Positions 18,590-27,356 of a stretch of 64,000 nt of DNA are shown piece after piece (the first letter of the stretch is position 1; every line of letters starts with the position of its first letter). The DNA comes from Pseudomonas frederiksbergensis. GTDB taxonomy: Bacteria; Pseudomonadota; Gammaproteobacteria; Pseudomonadales; Pseudomonadaceae. The stretch lies in contig NZ_FNTF01000002.1 in the NCBI RefSeq assembly GCF_900105495.1, positions 1,401,501-1,465,500 of the forward strand, given 5' to 3'. A program made the position numbers and the translations under genes. The notes under the pieces were generated by a model. The model was given only the letters and a program-made list of their open reading frames with translations, ran no database searches and was not told the origin of the DNA.

Positions 18590-19359
18590 CAGGGCTTGAT
18601 GCCACGGTGCAGGGCGACGATGCCTGCGGTCATGTTGTGGTAGGTCACGCGGTCGAAACCGGCTTCGACCATCATCGATTTCAGGGTTTCCTGATTCGGG
18701 TGCATGCGGATCGATTCGGCCAGATAGCGATAGCTTTCCGAGTCGTTGGTGATCAGCTTGCCCATCAGCGGCATGAAGGCGAACGAGTAGGCGTCGTAGG
18801 CTTTGGACATCAGCGCGTTGGTCGGTTTGGAGAATTCCAGCACCAGCAAACGGCCGCCCGGTTTCAGCACGCGCAGCATCGAGCGCAGGGCGTCTTCTTT
18901 ATGGGTAACGTTGCGCAGGCCGAAAGCGATGGTCACGCAGTCGAAATGGTTGTCCGGGAACGGCAGCTTTTCAGCGTCGGCCTGGACGAATTCGACGTTG
19001 CCGGCCACACCCAGGTCCAGCAGGCGGTCACGACCGACCTTGAGCATGGATTCGTTGATGTCGGCCAACACGACCTGGCCGGTCGGGCCAACGAGGTGCG
19101 AGAACTTCTTGGTCAGGTCGCCCGTGCCGCCGGCGATGTCCAGCACGCGGTTACCGGTGCGAACGCCCGACAGCTCGATCGCGAAACGCTTCCACAGACG
19201 GTGCATGCCGCCAGACAGGAGGTCGTTCATCAAGTCGTACTTGGCGGCTACCGAGTGGAATACCTCAGCGACTTTTTCCGCTTTCTGGCTTTCCGGAACG
19301 TTTTTGAAGCCGAAGTGAGTGGTGGGTTCGGCATCGCTGCCTTTGCGCTGATCAGTCAT
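18589..19359 (-). CDS. ubiE: Ubiquinone/menaquinone C-methyltransferase UbiE
   Basis: S-adenosylmethionine-dependent C-methyltransferase of the quinone ring, 256 aa. The start is ATG 19359 ([20 protein letters not shown]); the frame upstream to 19497 is an uncoded extension. Motifs: THFGF and [17 protein letters not shown], the SAM loop [12 protein letters not shown], and the second signature [17 protein letters not shown]. It heads the minus-strand run ubiE-ubiJ-ubiB-hisIE-tatABC-rsmE and diverges from the PHA-associated gene at 19515. Confidence 0.97.
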   Translation of the reverse strand: MTDQRKGSDAEPTTHFGFKNVPESQKAEKVAEVFHSVAAKYDLMNDLLSGGMHRLWKRFAIELSGVRTGNRVLDIAGGTGDLTKKFSHLVGPTGQVVLADINESMLKVGRDRLLDLGVAGNVEFVQADAEKLPFPDNHFDCVTIAFGLRNVTHKEDALRSMLRVLKPGGRLLVLEFSKPTNALMSKAYDAYSFAFMPLMGKLITNDSESYRYLAESIRMHPNQETLKSMMVEAGFDRVTYHNMTAGIVALHRGIKP

Positions 19360-19514
19360 ATCGCTGTCACCAAAAGAGAATGCGGGACATTCTAATCCTG
19401 GTGGCCTGCTTTGTCTTGGCAAGGCTGCAGGTAAGATAGCTAACCGCCGGGACGTTTTGCCGCAGTAGCGGTCAAGATGCTTCAGGAAAGTATTCATAAA
19501 GCAGGAGTCATTCG

Positions 19515-19790
19515 ATGGCCCGTATTAGTGTTGAGCGTGCCCATGGCCTGGGTAAGGAAGCGGCCCGCGAGAAGGCTGATCTGTTGGCGCAGAAACTGTC
19601 CGATCAATATGGCCTGGAGCCGCAATGGTCCGGCGACACCCTGAACCTCAAGCGTTCCGGTGTGAAAGGCGCGGTGTATGTGGGCGAGGACTCGATCAAG
19701 GTCGATGTCGAACTGGGTCTGTTGATGTCAGCCATGAGCGGCACCATCAAATCGGAAATCGAAAAGGCGCTGGATAAAGCGTTGGCGTGA
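19515..19790 (+). CDS. Polyhydroxyalkanoic acid system family protein
   Basis: Small protein of 91 aa belonging to the PHA granule-region family (PHA_gran_rgn) found beside PHA genes. It contains no catalytic motif; the sequence reads [20 protein letters not shown] with an alternating charged/hydrophobic pattern and ends in a predicted amphipathic helix ([12 protein letters not shown]). A GCAGGAG ribosome site lies nine bases upstream. It is divergent from ubiE and separated from phaI by a family C REPIN. Role unknown; association with PHA is by position and family. Confidence 0.85.
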   Translation: MARISVERAHGLGKEAAREKADLLAQKLSDQYGLEPQWSGDTLNLKRSGVKGAVYVGEDSIKVDVELGLLMSAMSGTIKSEIEKALDKALA

Positions 19791-19812
19791 TCCCCGATTG
19801 AAATCCCTTCTC

Positions 19813-19902
19813 CTGTAGGAGTGAGCCTGCTCGCGATAGCGGTCTGTCAATCAACATTGATTTCGACTGATAGACCGCTATCGCGAGCAGGCTCACTCCC
19901 AC
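19813..19902. repeat. REPIN, family C
   Basis: Arms CTGTAGGAGTGAGCCTGCTC...GATAGCGGTCT and its inverse AGACCGCTATCGCGAGCAGG...ACTCCCACA. Arm complementarity runs about 30 bases with single mismatches, one of the longest in the window. Confidence 0.9.
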
Positions 19903-20034
19903 ATTTGTTTTGTGGTGTGCCCAAGGGTTTGTGTCAGTTGTTAGGGTGCCGTTTCTAATTATTCTCACTACTTTGTGCCTGAGCCCGACGCTTTCGCGGG
20001 CAGTTCCTCAAACCTTCTGCGCGTGAGGTGCACC

Positions 20035-20457
20035 ATGGCCAAAGTTATTTTGAAGAAAAAAATCGACGCTTCGACGACTGCTCTGAGCGACGTTAAATCT
20101 TATGCCCGCAAGATCTGGCTGGCAGGCCTGGGTGCCTACACCAAGGTCGGCCAAGAGGGCAGCGAGTACTTTCAAGAGTTGGTAAAGGCTGGTCAAACTG
20201 TTGAAAAGAAAGGCAAAAAAGTAGTTGCCGAGAAGCTTGAAGCGGCCAATGCCGAGATCGATGAAGCCAAGAGTGAAGTGAGCACTTTCAAAGGCAAGGT
20301 CGAACTTCAACTCGACAAGGTCGAGAAGGCTTTTGACTCGCGTGTCGCAAGTACCTTGAATCGTATCGGCATTCCGTCTAAACATGACGTTGAGACACTC
20401 TCTGCCAAGCTCGATGAGCTGACGGCATTGCTCGAACGCGTCGCGCGTAAATCTTAA
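20035..20457 (+). CDS. phaI: Phasin PhaI
   Basis: Granule-associated phasin of 140 aa that coats medium-chain-length PHA inclusions. The start is ATG 20035 with GAGG upstream; the frame from 19975 is an extension without a ribosome site. It shares the phasin core SYARKIWLAGLGAYTKVG with PhaF, followed by a long charged helix containing leucine-zipper-like heptads (ASTLNRIGIPSKHDVETLSA). A possible promoter, TTGTTA (19938) with TATTCT (19960) at 16-base spacing, lies upstream. phaF follows after ten bases. The PhaD regulator of the same locus is expected to act here, as in P. putida. Confidence 0.95.
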   Translation: MAKVILKKKIDASTTALSDVKSYARKIWLAGLGAYTKVGQEGSEYFQELVKAGQTVEKKGKKVVAEKLEAANAEIDEAKSEVSTFKGKVELQLDKVEKAFDSRVASTLNRIGIPSKHDVETLSAKLDELTALLERVARKS

Positions 20458-20467
20458 GGAGAACGGG

Positions 20468-21286
20468 ATGGCTGGTAAAAAGAACACCGAAAAAGAAGGC
20501 AGCTCGTGGATTGGGAAAGTCGAAGACTACTCCCGCAAAATCTGGCTGGCTGGTTTAGGCGTGTACTCGAAGATCGACACTGACGGCAGCAAGCTCTTCG
20601 ATGCATTGGTTAAAGACGGCGAGAAAGCCGAGAAGCTCACCAAGAGCGCTGTCGGCAAAAAAGTCGATGCTGCCAAGGACTCTGCTACGTCGGCCAAGTC
20701 GCGCATCAGCGGTGTGAAAGATCGCGCACTGGGCAAGTGGGATGAGCTGGAAGGGGCTTTCGACAAGCGTCTGAACAGCGCCATTTCGCGCCTGGGTGTA
20801 CCGAGCCGCAATGAAGTCAAGGCACTGCACAGCAAGGTCGATACCCTGACCAAGCAAATCGAAAAACTCACCGGTGCCAAGGTAGCGCCTGTTGCGGCGA
20901 AAACCGCGGCGGCCAAACCTGCAGCCAAGTCCGCTGCCAAACCACTGGCCAAAGCTGCCGCTAAACCGGCTGCCAAACCAGCGGCCAAAACTGCCGCAGC
21001 GAAACCTGCAGCGGCCAAGGCAGCAGCAAAACCAGCCGCTAAACCGGCTGCCAAAACTGCAGCGGCCAAACCCGCTACCAAGCCAGCGGCCAAACCTGCC
21101 GCAGCGAAGAAGCCAGCGGTGAAAAAGCCGGCAGCGCCGAAAGCGGCTGCACCAAAACCAGCAGCGGCTGCCGCCAAACCGGCAACCCCGGCCCCGGTCA
21201 GTGCATCGAACTCCGCAACTGCGCCGACCCCTGCTGCAACCCCGACTGTCGCGCCAGTTCCTTCGACGCCAACCAGTCAGTCCTGA
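20468..21286 (+). CDS. phaF: Phasin/nucleoid-binding protein PhaF
   Basis: Two-part PHA granule protein, 272 aa. The N-terminal phasin (about 1-135, DYSRKIWLAGLGVYSKIDTD, a paralogue of PhaI) binds granules; the C-terminal half is a histone H1-like tail of AAKP/AAKPA repeats that, in the P. putida homologue, binds DNA and distributes granules at division. The tail here is broken into short repeats and ends with an Ala/Pro/Thr-rich stretch. It shares an operon with phaI and ends at a hairpin terminator facing phaD. Confidence 0.95.
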   Translation: MAGKKNTEKEGSSWIGKVEDYSRKIWLAGLGVYSKIDTDGSKLFDALVKDGEKAEKLTKSAVGKKVDAAKDSATSAKSRISGVKDRALGKWDELEGAFDKRLNSAISRLGVPSRNEVKALHSKVDTLTKQIEKLTGAKVAPVAAKTAAAKPAAKSAAKPLAKAAAKPAAKPAAKTAAAKPAAAKAAAKPAAKPAAKTAAAKPATKPAAKPAAAKKPAVKKPAAPKAAAPKPAAAAAKPATPAPVSASNSATAPTPAATPTVAPVPSTPTSQS

Positions 21287-21301
21287 TTCCAGGGCTCAAG
21301 A

Positions 21302-21334
21302 AAACGCCCGGCCTGCAAAGGTCGGGCGTTTTTT
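21302..21334 (+). terminator. Rho-independent terminator of phaIF
   Basis: AAACGCCCGGCC and GGTCGGGCGTTT pair around a short loop and are followed by a T run. The A run on the other side makes it a possible bidirectional terminator for convergent phaD. Confidence 0.9.
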
Positions 21335-21362
21335 TGTGCACAGATTAATGAACACCACAGGG

Positions 21363-21983
21363 TTACTCGTGTTCTTCGAGGTATTGAAGGGCCATCTGCT
21401 CCGTCGCGACCTTGATCGGCGGCAACAGATGCGGCGCCACCAGCATCATGATCTGGTACACCACCAATCTCACCTCGCCCTCGCGATCAAGAATCCGCTG
21501 ATAGTCCAGCGAGAACAGCAGCGTCATGGTGATCTGTTCCACCAACTGCCCCAACGCCTGGGTATCGCTGACCAATTGCCCCTGAGCCTTCAATCGAGCG
21601 AGCAACGAAGCCAGTGTGCGCTTCAGCGCATTGAGCAGGTTGCGTATGCCCTTGGCCAGTTTCGGCAAGCGCCCGGCGAGGTTCGACAGGTCCTGGAACA
21701 GAAACCGGTAATGGGCCAGGCGTTCGACGATCAGGTGCAGGAACAACCAGTAATCTTCCGGTGCCAGCTCCACATCGGCCGGGGGATCGAGCAGGGGCGC
21801 CAGTTCGGCCTGGAAGCGCTCGAACAGTCCGAGAATCAACGGCTCCTTGCCGTGAAAGTGGTAGTAGAGGTTGCCCGGGCTGATGCCCATTTCGTTGGCC
21901 ACTTCCATGGTGGAAACGTTCGGCTCGCCCTTGTGATTGAACAACTGCAAAGCACATTCGAGAATCCGGTCGCGGGTTTTCAT
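21363..21983 (-). CDS. phaD: TetR-family regulator of PHA genes PhaD
   Basis: DNA-binding regulator of 206 aa. The N-terminal TetR helix-turn-helix spans about 1-47 (MKTRDRILECALQLFNHKGE ... MGISPGNLYYHF), with an all-helical ligand domain after it. In P. putida the homologue activates phaC1 and phaI in response to a fatty-acid metabolite; that role is inherited by homology and position. It is the last gene of the minus-strand phaC1-Z-C2-D set, 27 bases after phaC2. Confidence 0.94.
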   Translation of the reverse strand: MKTRDRILECALQLFNHKGEPNVSTMEVANEMGISPGNLYYHFHGKEPLILGLFERFQAELAPLLDPPADVELAPEDYWLFLHLIVERLAHYRFLFQDLSNLAGRLPKLAKGIRNLLNALKRTLASLLARLKAQGQLVSDTQALGQLVEQITMTLLFSLDYQRILDREGEVRLVVYQIMMLVAPHLLPPIKVATEQMALQYLEEHE

Positions 21984-22010
21984 CCAGTCTTCTTAATGGT
22001 TCGTTGAACG

Positions 22011-23693
22011 TCAGCGCACACGCACGTAAGTACCGGGTGCTGCCTCCATCGGTGGATAGTTCTGGTTGCCAAGCACCATGCGTGTCTCTTTTTGCGCACC
22101 TGAACGTTCTTGAATCCAGCCCAGCCATTGGGTCCACCAACTGCCATCGACTTGCTTGGCGTCGTAATACCAGGCCCGTGGGTCAGTGCTCAGCTTCGTG
22201 CTCTCGACGAAGTGGGCTTTCGGGTTTGAGGGTGGGTTGAGAATGCTCTGCACATGCCCGCTGTTGGACAACACGAAGCGCCGTTCGCCACCCAGCAGCA
22301 GGGTCGAGCGATACACCGCATCCCACGGGGTGATGTGGTCGTTGATGCCGGCGACGCTGAAACTGTCGACGGTGACTTTCTGCAAATCGATCGGCGTGCC
22401 GCACACTTCCAGACCACCCGGATGACTCAGCGGGTTGTGTTTGAAGAAGTCCAGCAAGTCGCCGTGCAAGGCTGCCGGCAAACGTGTGTTGTCGTTGTTC
22501 CAGTAGAGGATGTCGAACGCCGGAGGTTCTTTGCCCAACAGGTAGTTGTTAACGAAATAGCTCCAGATCAAATCGTTGGGGCGCATCCAGGCGAAGACCT
22601 TGGCCATGTCGCGGCCGTCCAGCACGCCTTTCTGATAGGAGCGACGCTTGGCCGCTTCAAGCGTCTGTTCGTCGGCGAAGAGGGTCGCAGGCGAGTCCAT
22701 CTGGCTGTCGAGCAGGCTCACGAGATAGGTCGCGCTGGACACCCGCCGAAGTTGTCGCTTGGCCTGCAAATGGCCTTGCAGGGCGGCAATGGTCAGCCCG
22801 CCCGCGCAGGCGCCCATCAGGTTGACCTCGCGGGCGCCAGTGATCGCCCGGCACACATTCATCGCTTCTTCGACGGCTTCGACGTACGTGGACAGCCCCC
22901 ATTCGCGATGACGCACATCCGGATTGCGCCAGCTGATCATGAAGGTTTGCAGGCCGTTCTTCAGGGCGAACTGGACGAAGCTGTTGTGCGGGCTCAGGTC
23001 GAAAATGTAGTACTTGTTGATCTGTGGCGGCACCACCAGCAGCGGTTTGGAATACTGCTTTTCGCTCATGGGCTTGTACTGGATCAACTCCAGCAGCTCA
23101 TTGCGAAACACCACGGAGCCCGTAGTGGTAGCGACTGTTTTGCCGACTTCGAAAGCTTGCTTGGTGACTTGTCTGGGCAGGCCGTCGTTGTGCAATAAAT
23201 CATCGACCAGGTGGCTGATGCCTCGCACCAGGCTGTTGCCGCCGGAGTTGAAGATCTCCTTGATCGCCATTGGATTAAGCAGGCTGTTGGACGGTGCCAT
23301 GGCGTCGTTGAGCAAGGCGAACGCGAAGTGCGCGCGGGCGCGATCGTCCGGGGTCATGTTGCTCTCGTCGATCCACTGTTTGACCTGCTTCTGCCAGCTC
23401 AGGTAGGCCTGCAAGCTACGGCGATAAAAAGGATTGAGGCTCCACGCCGGGTCGGCAAAGCGATTGTCCTGCGGATTGGTCGGGTACAAGGTTTCACCCA
23501 GCAGGATTCGGCCCAGTTGACCGCCTAGCTTCAAGGCGTGTCGGGCGGTGTGCACCGGGTTGCGCAATCCATGGGCGGCAACGCTGCGCAGGGTCGAAAA
23601 CAGATCCCGACCACGCAGACCGGTAATTGCACTTTGCGCATTAATGAACGCGGCGGGAGTGGATAGAAATTCCCTCGCTGGCTTTTCGCGCAT
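22011..23693 (-). CDS. phaC2: Class II PHA synthase PhaC2
   Basis: Polymerises 3-hydroxyacyl-CoA of medium chain length into PHA on the granule surface, 560 aa. The lipase-like box has the nucleophile cysteine in MGACAGGLT near 296, the aspartate in NDHITPWDA near 451 and the histidine in SNSGHVQSI near 479. The N-terminal domain (about 1-100) precedes the alpha/beta fold. It is a paralogue of phaC1, separated from it by phaZ. The spacing to phaZ (128 bases) leaves room for a separate promoter. Confidence 0.96.
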   Translation of the reverse strand: MREKPAREFLSTPAAFINAQSAITGLRGRDLFSTLRSVAAHGLRNPVHTARHALKLGGQLGRILLGETLYPTNPQDNRFADPAWSLNPFYRRSLQAYLSWQKQVKQWIDESNMTPDDRARAHFAFALLNDAMAPSNSLLNPMAIKEIFNSGGNSLVRGISHLVDDLLHNDGLPRQVTKQAFEVGKTVATTTGSVVFRNELLELIQYKPMSEKQYSKPLLVVPPQINKYYIFDLSPHNSFVQFALKNGLQTFMISWRNPDVRHREWGLSTYVEAVEEAMNVCRAITGAREVNLMGACAGGLTIAALQGHLQAKRQLRRVSSATYLVSLLDSQMDSPATLFADEQTLEAAKRRSYQKGVLDGRDMAKVFAWMRPNDLIWSYFVNNYLLGKEPPAFDILYWNNDNTRLPAALHGDLLDFFKHNPLSHPGGLEVCGTPIDLQKVTVDSFSVAGINDHITPWDAVYRSTLLLGGERRFVLSNSGHVQSILNPPSNPKAHFVESTKLSTDPRAWYYDAKQVDGSWWTQWLGWIQERSGAQKETRMVLGNQNYPPMEAAPGTYVRVR

Positions 23694-23821
23694 GAATCAA
23701 CACTCCTTCGTCTTCAGGCCAAATACAGATACACCGAACCAGAACACCATAGACGCTGTTGCGGATTGTTGCGCGGCGCTGCGTCTTCCCGACCCCTTTT
23801 TGTAACAAAAGCCAGGGCCGA

Positions 23822-24676
23822 TTAGCCGCCCAATGGCGCCGGATGCGGATGCATCACGGCACGCTGACGTTCTTCCTGGAGAAACTTCATGATGATCGGT
23901 GCCACTGCTTCGGCCCGGGTAATCAGGAACAGATGCCCGTCATCGATGATGTGCAACTGGGCGTTGGGAATCCGCCAGGCCAGTAAGCGCATGTTGACCA
24001 ACGGGATCAGCGGATCGTCGTCACCGGCCAGTATCAGGGTTGGCTGGTGGATCTTGTGCAGCCAGTGAATGCTGGTCCAGCCGAGGCCGGCGAACAGCTG
24101 CCAGTAGTAACCGAGCTTGCCTGCCGAGCGGACCTTGGCGGCATGGCTGGCGGCCAGGGTCGGATCACGACGGAACGCACCGCCATAGATCATCGGCGCA
24201 ATGCGAATCACGTGGGATGGCTGGATATAGCGTCGTGGGCTGGCCATCATCCACAGGACTTTAGGCTTGCCCGGCACCATCACCGTGCCAGCCGCCGTGG
24301 CCGCCAGAACGAGTTTCTTGCAGCGCTCGGGATAGTCGTAGGCGAACTGCTGCGCCAGGGCGCCACCCCACGACACGCCAATCACGTTGACTTGCCCGTA
24401 GTCGAGATAGTCGAGCATCCGCGCCGTGAGTTTTGCCAGGCCCGGAAAGCGATACGGTTGCCTTGGCGTCGACGAACCGCCGACACCAGGAACGTCGAAG
24501 GCGATGACCTCAAGGTCCGGGTCCAACGCCGCGACGAACGGAAACACCAGCTCCAGGTTGGCGCCGATGCCGTTGAAAATCAGCAAGGGCGTCAAGTGAG
24601 GCTTGCCGGGGCGTACCGCCGTGCGGAGGGTCTGGCCATCCAGGTCGACGGTACGAAATATGAACGGTTGCGGCAT
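23822..24676 (-). CDS. phaZ: Intracellular medium-chain-length PHA depolymerase
   Basis: Serine hydrolase that releases 3-hydroxy acids from stored PHA, 284 aa, no signal peptide. Catalytic residues: serine in IGVSWGGAL near 102, aspartate in AGDDDPLIP near 221, histidine in DDGHLFLI near 248. RKYIQPSHVIRIAP-type lid sequence appears as RRYIQPSHVIRIAPM. It lies between the two synthase genes, the conserved class II order, and is separated from phaC1 by a REPIN that could alter relative expression of the two. Confidence 0.96.
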   Translation of the reverse strand: MPQPFIFRTVDLDGQTLRTAVRPGKPHLTPLLIFNGIGANLELVFPFVAALDPDLEVIAFDVPGVGGSSTPRQPYRFPGLAKLTARMLDYLDYGQVNVIGVSWGGALAQQFAYDYPERCKKLVLAATAAGTVMVPGKPKVLWMMASPRRYIQPSHVIRIAPMIYGGAFRRDPTLAASHAAKVRSAGKLGYYWQLFAGLGWTSIHWLHKIHQPTLILAGDDDPLIPLVNMRLLAWRIPNAQLHIIDDGHLFLITRAEAVAPIIMKFLQEERQRAVMHPHPAPLGG

Positions 24677-24722
24677 GCTTCAAGCCCTGTGGGGTCACTC
24701 TCTCAATTTCACCCCCGATCCC

Positions 24723-24814
24723 CTGTGGGAGCAGGCTTGCTCGCGAATGCGTCAGGTCAGTCGACATCACTGTTGAATGATCAATCGCTTTCGCGAGCAA
24801 GCCCGCTCCCACAG
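24723..24814. repeat. REPIN, family C, inside the pha operon
   Basis: CTGTGGGAGCAGGCTTGCTC at the left faces GAGCAAGCCCGCTCCCACAG at the right. It sits between the phaC1 stop and the phaZ start, where an mRNA hairpin could stabilise upstream phaC1 message. Confidence 0.9.
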
Positions 24815-24832
24815 GGGCGCGAGGTGTGTCAG

Positions 24833-26512
24833 TTACCGCTCATGCACATACGTGCCTGGTGCAGCTTCACCTGCTGGATAAGCCTTGTTGCCCAGTTTGG
24901 TCGGGGACTTTTTCAGCTCGCCCGAACGCTCGGCTTGCCATGCCTGCCAGTGCAACCACCAGGAATCGGTGTGCTTGGTGGAATTTTCTTGCCACTCCTC
25001 GGCCTTGACCGGCATTTCGGAGCTGGTCATGTAGCGCGATTTCGGATTGCCCGGCGGGTTCAGAATGCTCTGGATATGCCCGCTGCTGGACAGCACGAAC
25101 TCAACCTTGCCACCGAACAGTTGTGCCGACTTGTAGCAGGACTTCCACGGAGTGATGTGGTCGTTGGTTCCGGCCAGGGAGTAGATGTCGGCAGTGACCT
25201 GCTTCAGATTGATCGGCGTACCGCACACTTCCAGTGCATCAGGACGGATCAGTGGGTTGGTCTTGAACATCTCGATCAGGTCGCCGTGGAACGCAGCGGG
25301 CAACCGTGTGGTGTCGTTGTTCCAGAACAGGATGTCGAACACCGGCGGCTCGTTGCCCAGCAGGTAGTTGTTGACCCAATAGTTCCAGATCAGGTCGTTG
25401 GGGCGCATCCAGGCGAAAACTTTCGCCATGTCGCGGCCTTCCAGTACGCCGGCCTGGTAGGAGTGGCGCTTGGCGGATTCGAGGGTCTGCTCGTCGACGA
25501 ACAGTGCCACGTCGCTGTCCAGGGTGGTGTCCAGCACGCTGACCAGCAGCGTCAGGGCGTTGACCTTTTTCTCGCCGAGTGCGGCGTAGTGGCCCAGCAA
25601 GGCGGTGCAGGTGATACCGCCGGAGCAGGCGCCGAGCATGTTGATGTCTTTGCTGCCGGTGATCGCGGTGACCACGTCGACGGCTTCCTTGAGCGCTTCG
25701 ATGTAGGTCGACAGGCCCCACTCACGCTGCTCCTTGGTCGGGTTGCGCCAGCTGACGATGAACGTCTGCATGTTGTTGCGCAGGCAGAAGCGCGCCAGGC
25801 TCTTGTCCGGACTCAGATCGAAAACATAGAACTTGTTGATCTGCGGTGGTACCACCAGCAGTGGGCGCTCGTGCACCTGTTCGGTGGTCGGCCGGTACTG
25901 GATCAGTTCCAGCACGTCATTGCGAAACACCACCGCGCCTTCGGTGACGCCCAGGCTCTTGCCGACCTCGAACGCGCCCATGTTGACCTGGCTCGGCATG
26001 CCGCCGTTGTGCACCAGGTCCTTGGCCAGATGGGAGAGGCCGTCGAGCAGGCTTTTACCGCCGGTTTCGAAGAAGCGTTTGACCGCCGCCGGGTTGGCCG
26101 CACTGTTGGTCGGGGCCATGGCTTCGGTCATGAGGTTGATCACGAAATGCCCGCGTGCGACGTCCTTGGGCGAGAGATTGCTTTCGCCGATCCAGTCGTG
26201 GAGTTCCTTGCGCCACGCCAGGTAAGTTTGCAAATAACGTTTGTAGAGCGGGTTCTGACTCCAGGCCGGGTCGTGGAAGCGACGGTCATCGCTTGTCGGT
26301 TGCAGCGCAGATTTGCCGAACAGCACGTTCTTCAGTTCGATACCGAAATGAGCGACATGCTTTGCACTATGAATCGGTTGTTTGATGGCCTGGGTCAGCA
26401 CCATACGGGCAGAGCCCAACAGATCTTTTCTACGCAGTCCAACGACGGGATTCAGCCCCAAGGTATTTTCCGAGGCCTGAAGTTTCAGGTCATCGTTATT
26501 CTTGTTACTCAT
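24833..26512 (-). CDS. phaC1: Class II PHA synthase PhaC1
   Basis: First and usually main medium-chain-length PHA synthase, 559 aa. The nucleophile cysteine is in LGACSGGIT near 296, aspartate in TNDHITPWKS near 452 and histidine in SSSGHIQSIL near 480. The N-terminus MSNKNNDDLKLQASENTLGL matches the family; the C-terminus EAAPGTYVHER is shared with PhaC2. It opens the minus-strand pha operon; the 257-base upstream region holds palindromes described separately. Confidence 0.97.
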   Translation of the reverse strand: MSNKNNDDLKLQASENTLGLNPVVGLRRKDLLGSARMVLTQAIKQPIHSAKHVAHFGIELKNVLFGKSALQPTSDDRRFHDPAWSQNPLYKRYLQTYLAWRKELHDWIGESNLSPKDVARGHFVINLMTEAMAPTNSAANPAAVKRFFETGGKSLLDGLSHLAKDLVHNGGMPSQVNMGAFEVGKSLGVTEGAVVFRNDVLELIQYRPTTEQVHERPLLVVPPQINKFYVFDLSPDKSLARFCLRNNMQTFIVSWRNPTKEQREWGLSTYIEALKEAVDVVTAITGSKDINMLGACSGGITCTALLGHYAALGEKKVNALTLLVSVLDTTLDSDVALFVDEQTLESAKRHSYQAGVLEGRDMAKVFAWMRPNDLIWNYWVNNYLLGNEPPVFDILFWNNDTTRLPAAFHGDLIEMFKTNPLIRPDALEVCGTPINLKQVTADIYSLAGTNDHITPWKSCYKSAQLFGGKVEFVLSSSGHIQSILNPPGNPKSRYMTSSEMPVKAEEWQENSTKHTDSWWLHWQAWQAERSGELKKSPTKLGNKAYPAGEAAPGTYVHER

Positions 26513-26587
26513 CTACGACGCTCCATTGTCCTGAGACGAGTACCTGGGTCCAGCTGTGCAGTCCACAGCCAGTGCCAGGTACTACTG

Positions 26588-26706
26588 CTCGGGTGACCGT
26601 TAATTCTGCATCGCTGCTTTTTAGTTCAGAGAGCACTGCAGGTACCTTGCCAGCACCATTGGTTACCCGAGTTTAATTTTTTTCGCAAGCAGGCCAATCG
26701 TTGGCC
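26588..26706 (-). promoter_or_regulatory. Candidate phaC1 promoter with overlapping operators
   Basis: On the minus strand TTGGCC (rev. 26697-26692) and TAAACT (26675-26670) are spaced by 16 bases. The -35 is half of a perfect palindrome, GGCCAA-TCG-TTGGCC (26692-26706). The -10/start region overlaps GGTTACCCGAG (26661-26671), which is the inverse, with one mismatch, of CTCGGGTGACC at 26588-26598. These are plausible sites for a dimeric regulator such as PhaD, but that assignment is inference. Confidence 0.4.
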
Positions 26707-26769
26707 CAAACGCGGAGCATTCAAACAGATGGAATTAGAAAATGCCTTCTAATGAGCGAGAGGCCCGAG

Positions 26770-27150
26770 TTAGAGCATCAGCTTGACGATGGATTCGTTC
26801 GGGTCGCGGGTCTTTCCGGCGGCTTTGAGTTCGGCAAGATAATCGTTCCAGAGATCCTCTTGGCGCACGCCCAGCTGGTACAGATATTCCCAAGTGAACA
26901 GGCCGCTGTCGTGGCCGTCGTCGAAGGTCAATTTCAGTGCGTACTGACCGGCCGGTTCGACCTTGGTCAGGCCTACGCCGATCTTGCCAAATTGCAGGAT
27001 AGGTTTGCCGTGGCCCTGGACCTCGGCGGAAGGAGAGTGCACGCGCAGGAACTCGGCGGGCAGGTGATGTTCCTCGCCGGACGCATATTTCAGCGACAGG
27101 GTTTTCGAGGCTTTGTGCAGTTTGATGTCGGTGGGGAGTTGGGTCGTCAT
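26770..27150 (-). CDS. DUF971 family protein
   Basis: Protein of 126 aa with a single gamma-butyrobetaine-hydroxylase-like N-terminal (GBBH-like) domain. It starts at 27150 (MTTQLPTDIKLHKASKTLSL); the same frame continues upstream through a family B repeat but that part is not family sequence. Recognisable segments are YALKLTFDDGHDSGLFTWEYLYQLG and the short acidic C-terminus. In other proteins this domain carries a zinc site; only part of that cluster is visible here. It lies downstream of hslVU, separated by a REPIN; function unknown, though fused homologues link the domain to iron-sulfur or carnitine enzymes. Confidence 0.85.
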   Translation of the reverse strand: MTTQLPTDIKLHKASKTLSLKYASGEEHHLPAEFLRVHSPSAEVQGHGKPILQFGKIGVGLTKVEPAGQYALKLTFDDGHDSGLFTWEYLYQLGVRQEDLWNDYLAELKAAGKTRDPNESIVKLML

Positions 27151-27197
27151 GGGGCCGGTCGTCCGTCTTAATGGAGGCCCTGTGTCGGCGGGTGATC

Positions 27198-27332
27198 CTG
27201 TGGCGAGGGAGCTTGCTCCCGCTCGGCTGCGCAGCAGTCGTAAATCCGGCGAATGGGGTCTTGCTGATAAACCGCATTCGCCGATTTTGGGGCCGCTTCG
27301 CGACCCAGCGGGAGCAAGCTCCCTCGCCACAG
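27198..27332. repeat. REPIN-like repeat, family B
   Basis: CTGTGGCGAGGGAGCTTGCT and its inverse flank about 90 bases that contain a conserved inner segment (GCTGCGCAGCAGTCGTAAA and CCGCATTCGCC). It fills the gap between hslU and the DUF971 gene. Confidence 0.9.
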
Positions 27333-27356
27333 AAGCCCGCTCACACAGAATGTGAC

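Noticed and set aside
20890..21180. Tandem repeat or CRISPR-like array in phaF
   Set aside because: The repeat is of codons for AAKP in a histone H1-like tail; units vary in length and there are no spacers.
24047..26596. 849-codon plus-strand frame across phaC1 and phaZ
   Set aside because: Runs through a REPIN and two certain genes without any recognisable motif.
26520..26720. Sigma-54 promoter for phaC1
   Set aside because: No segment has GG and GC at the required 10-base spacing with a good TGGCAC/TTGC context.
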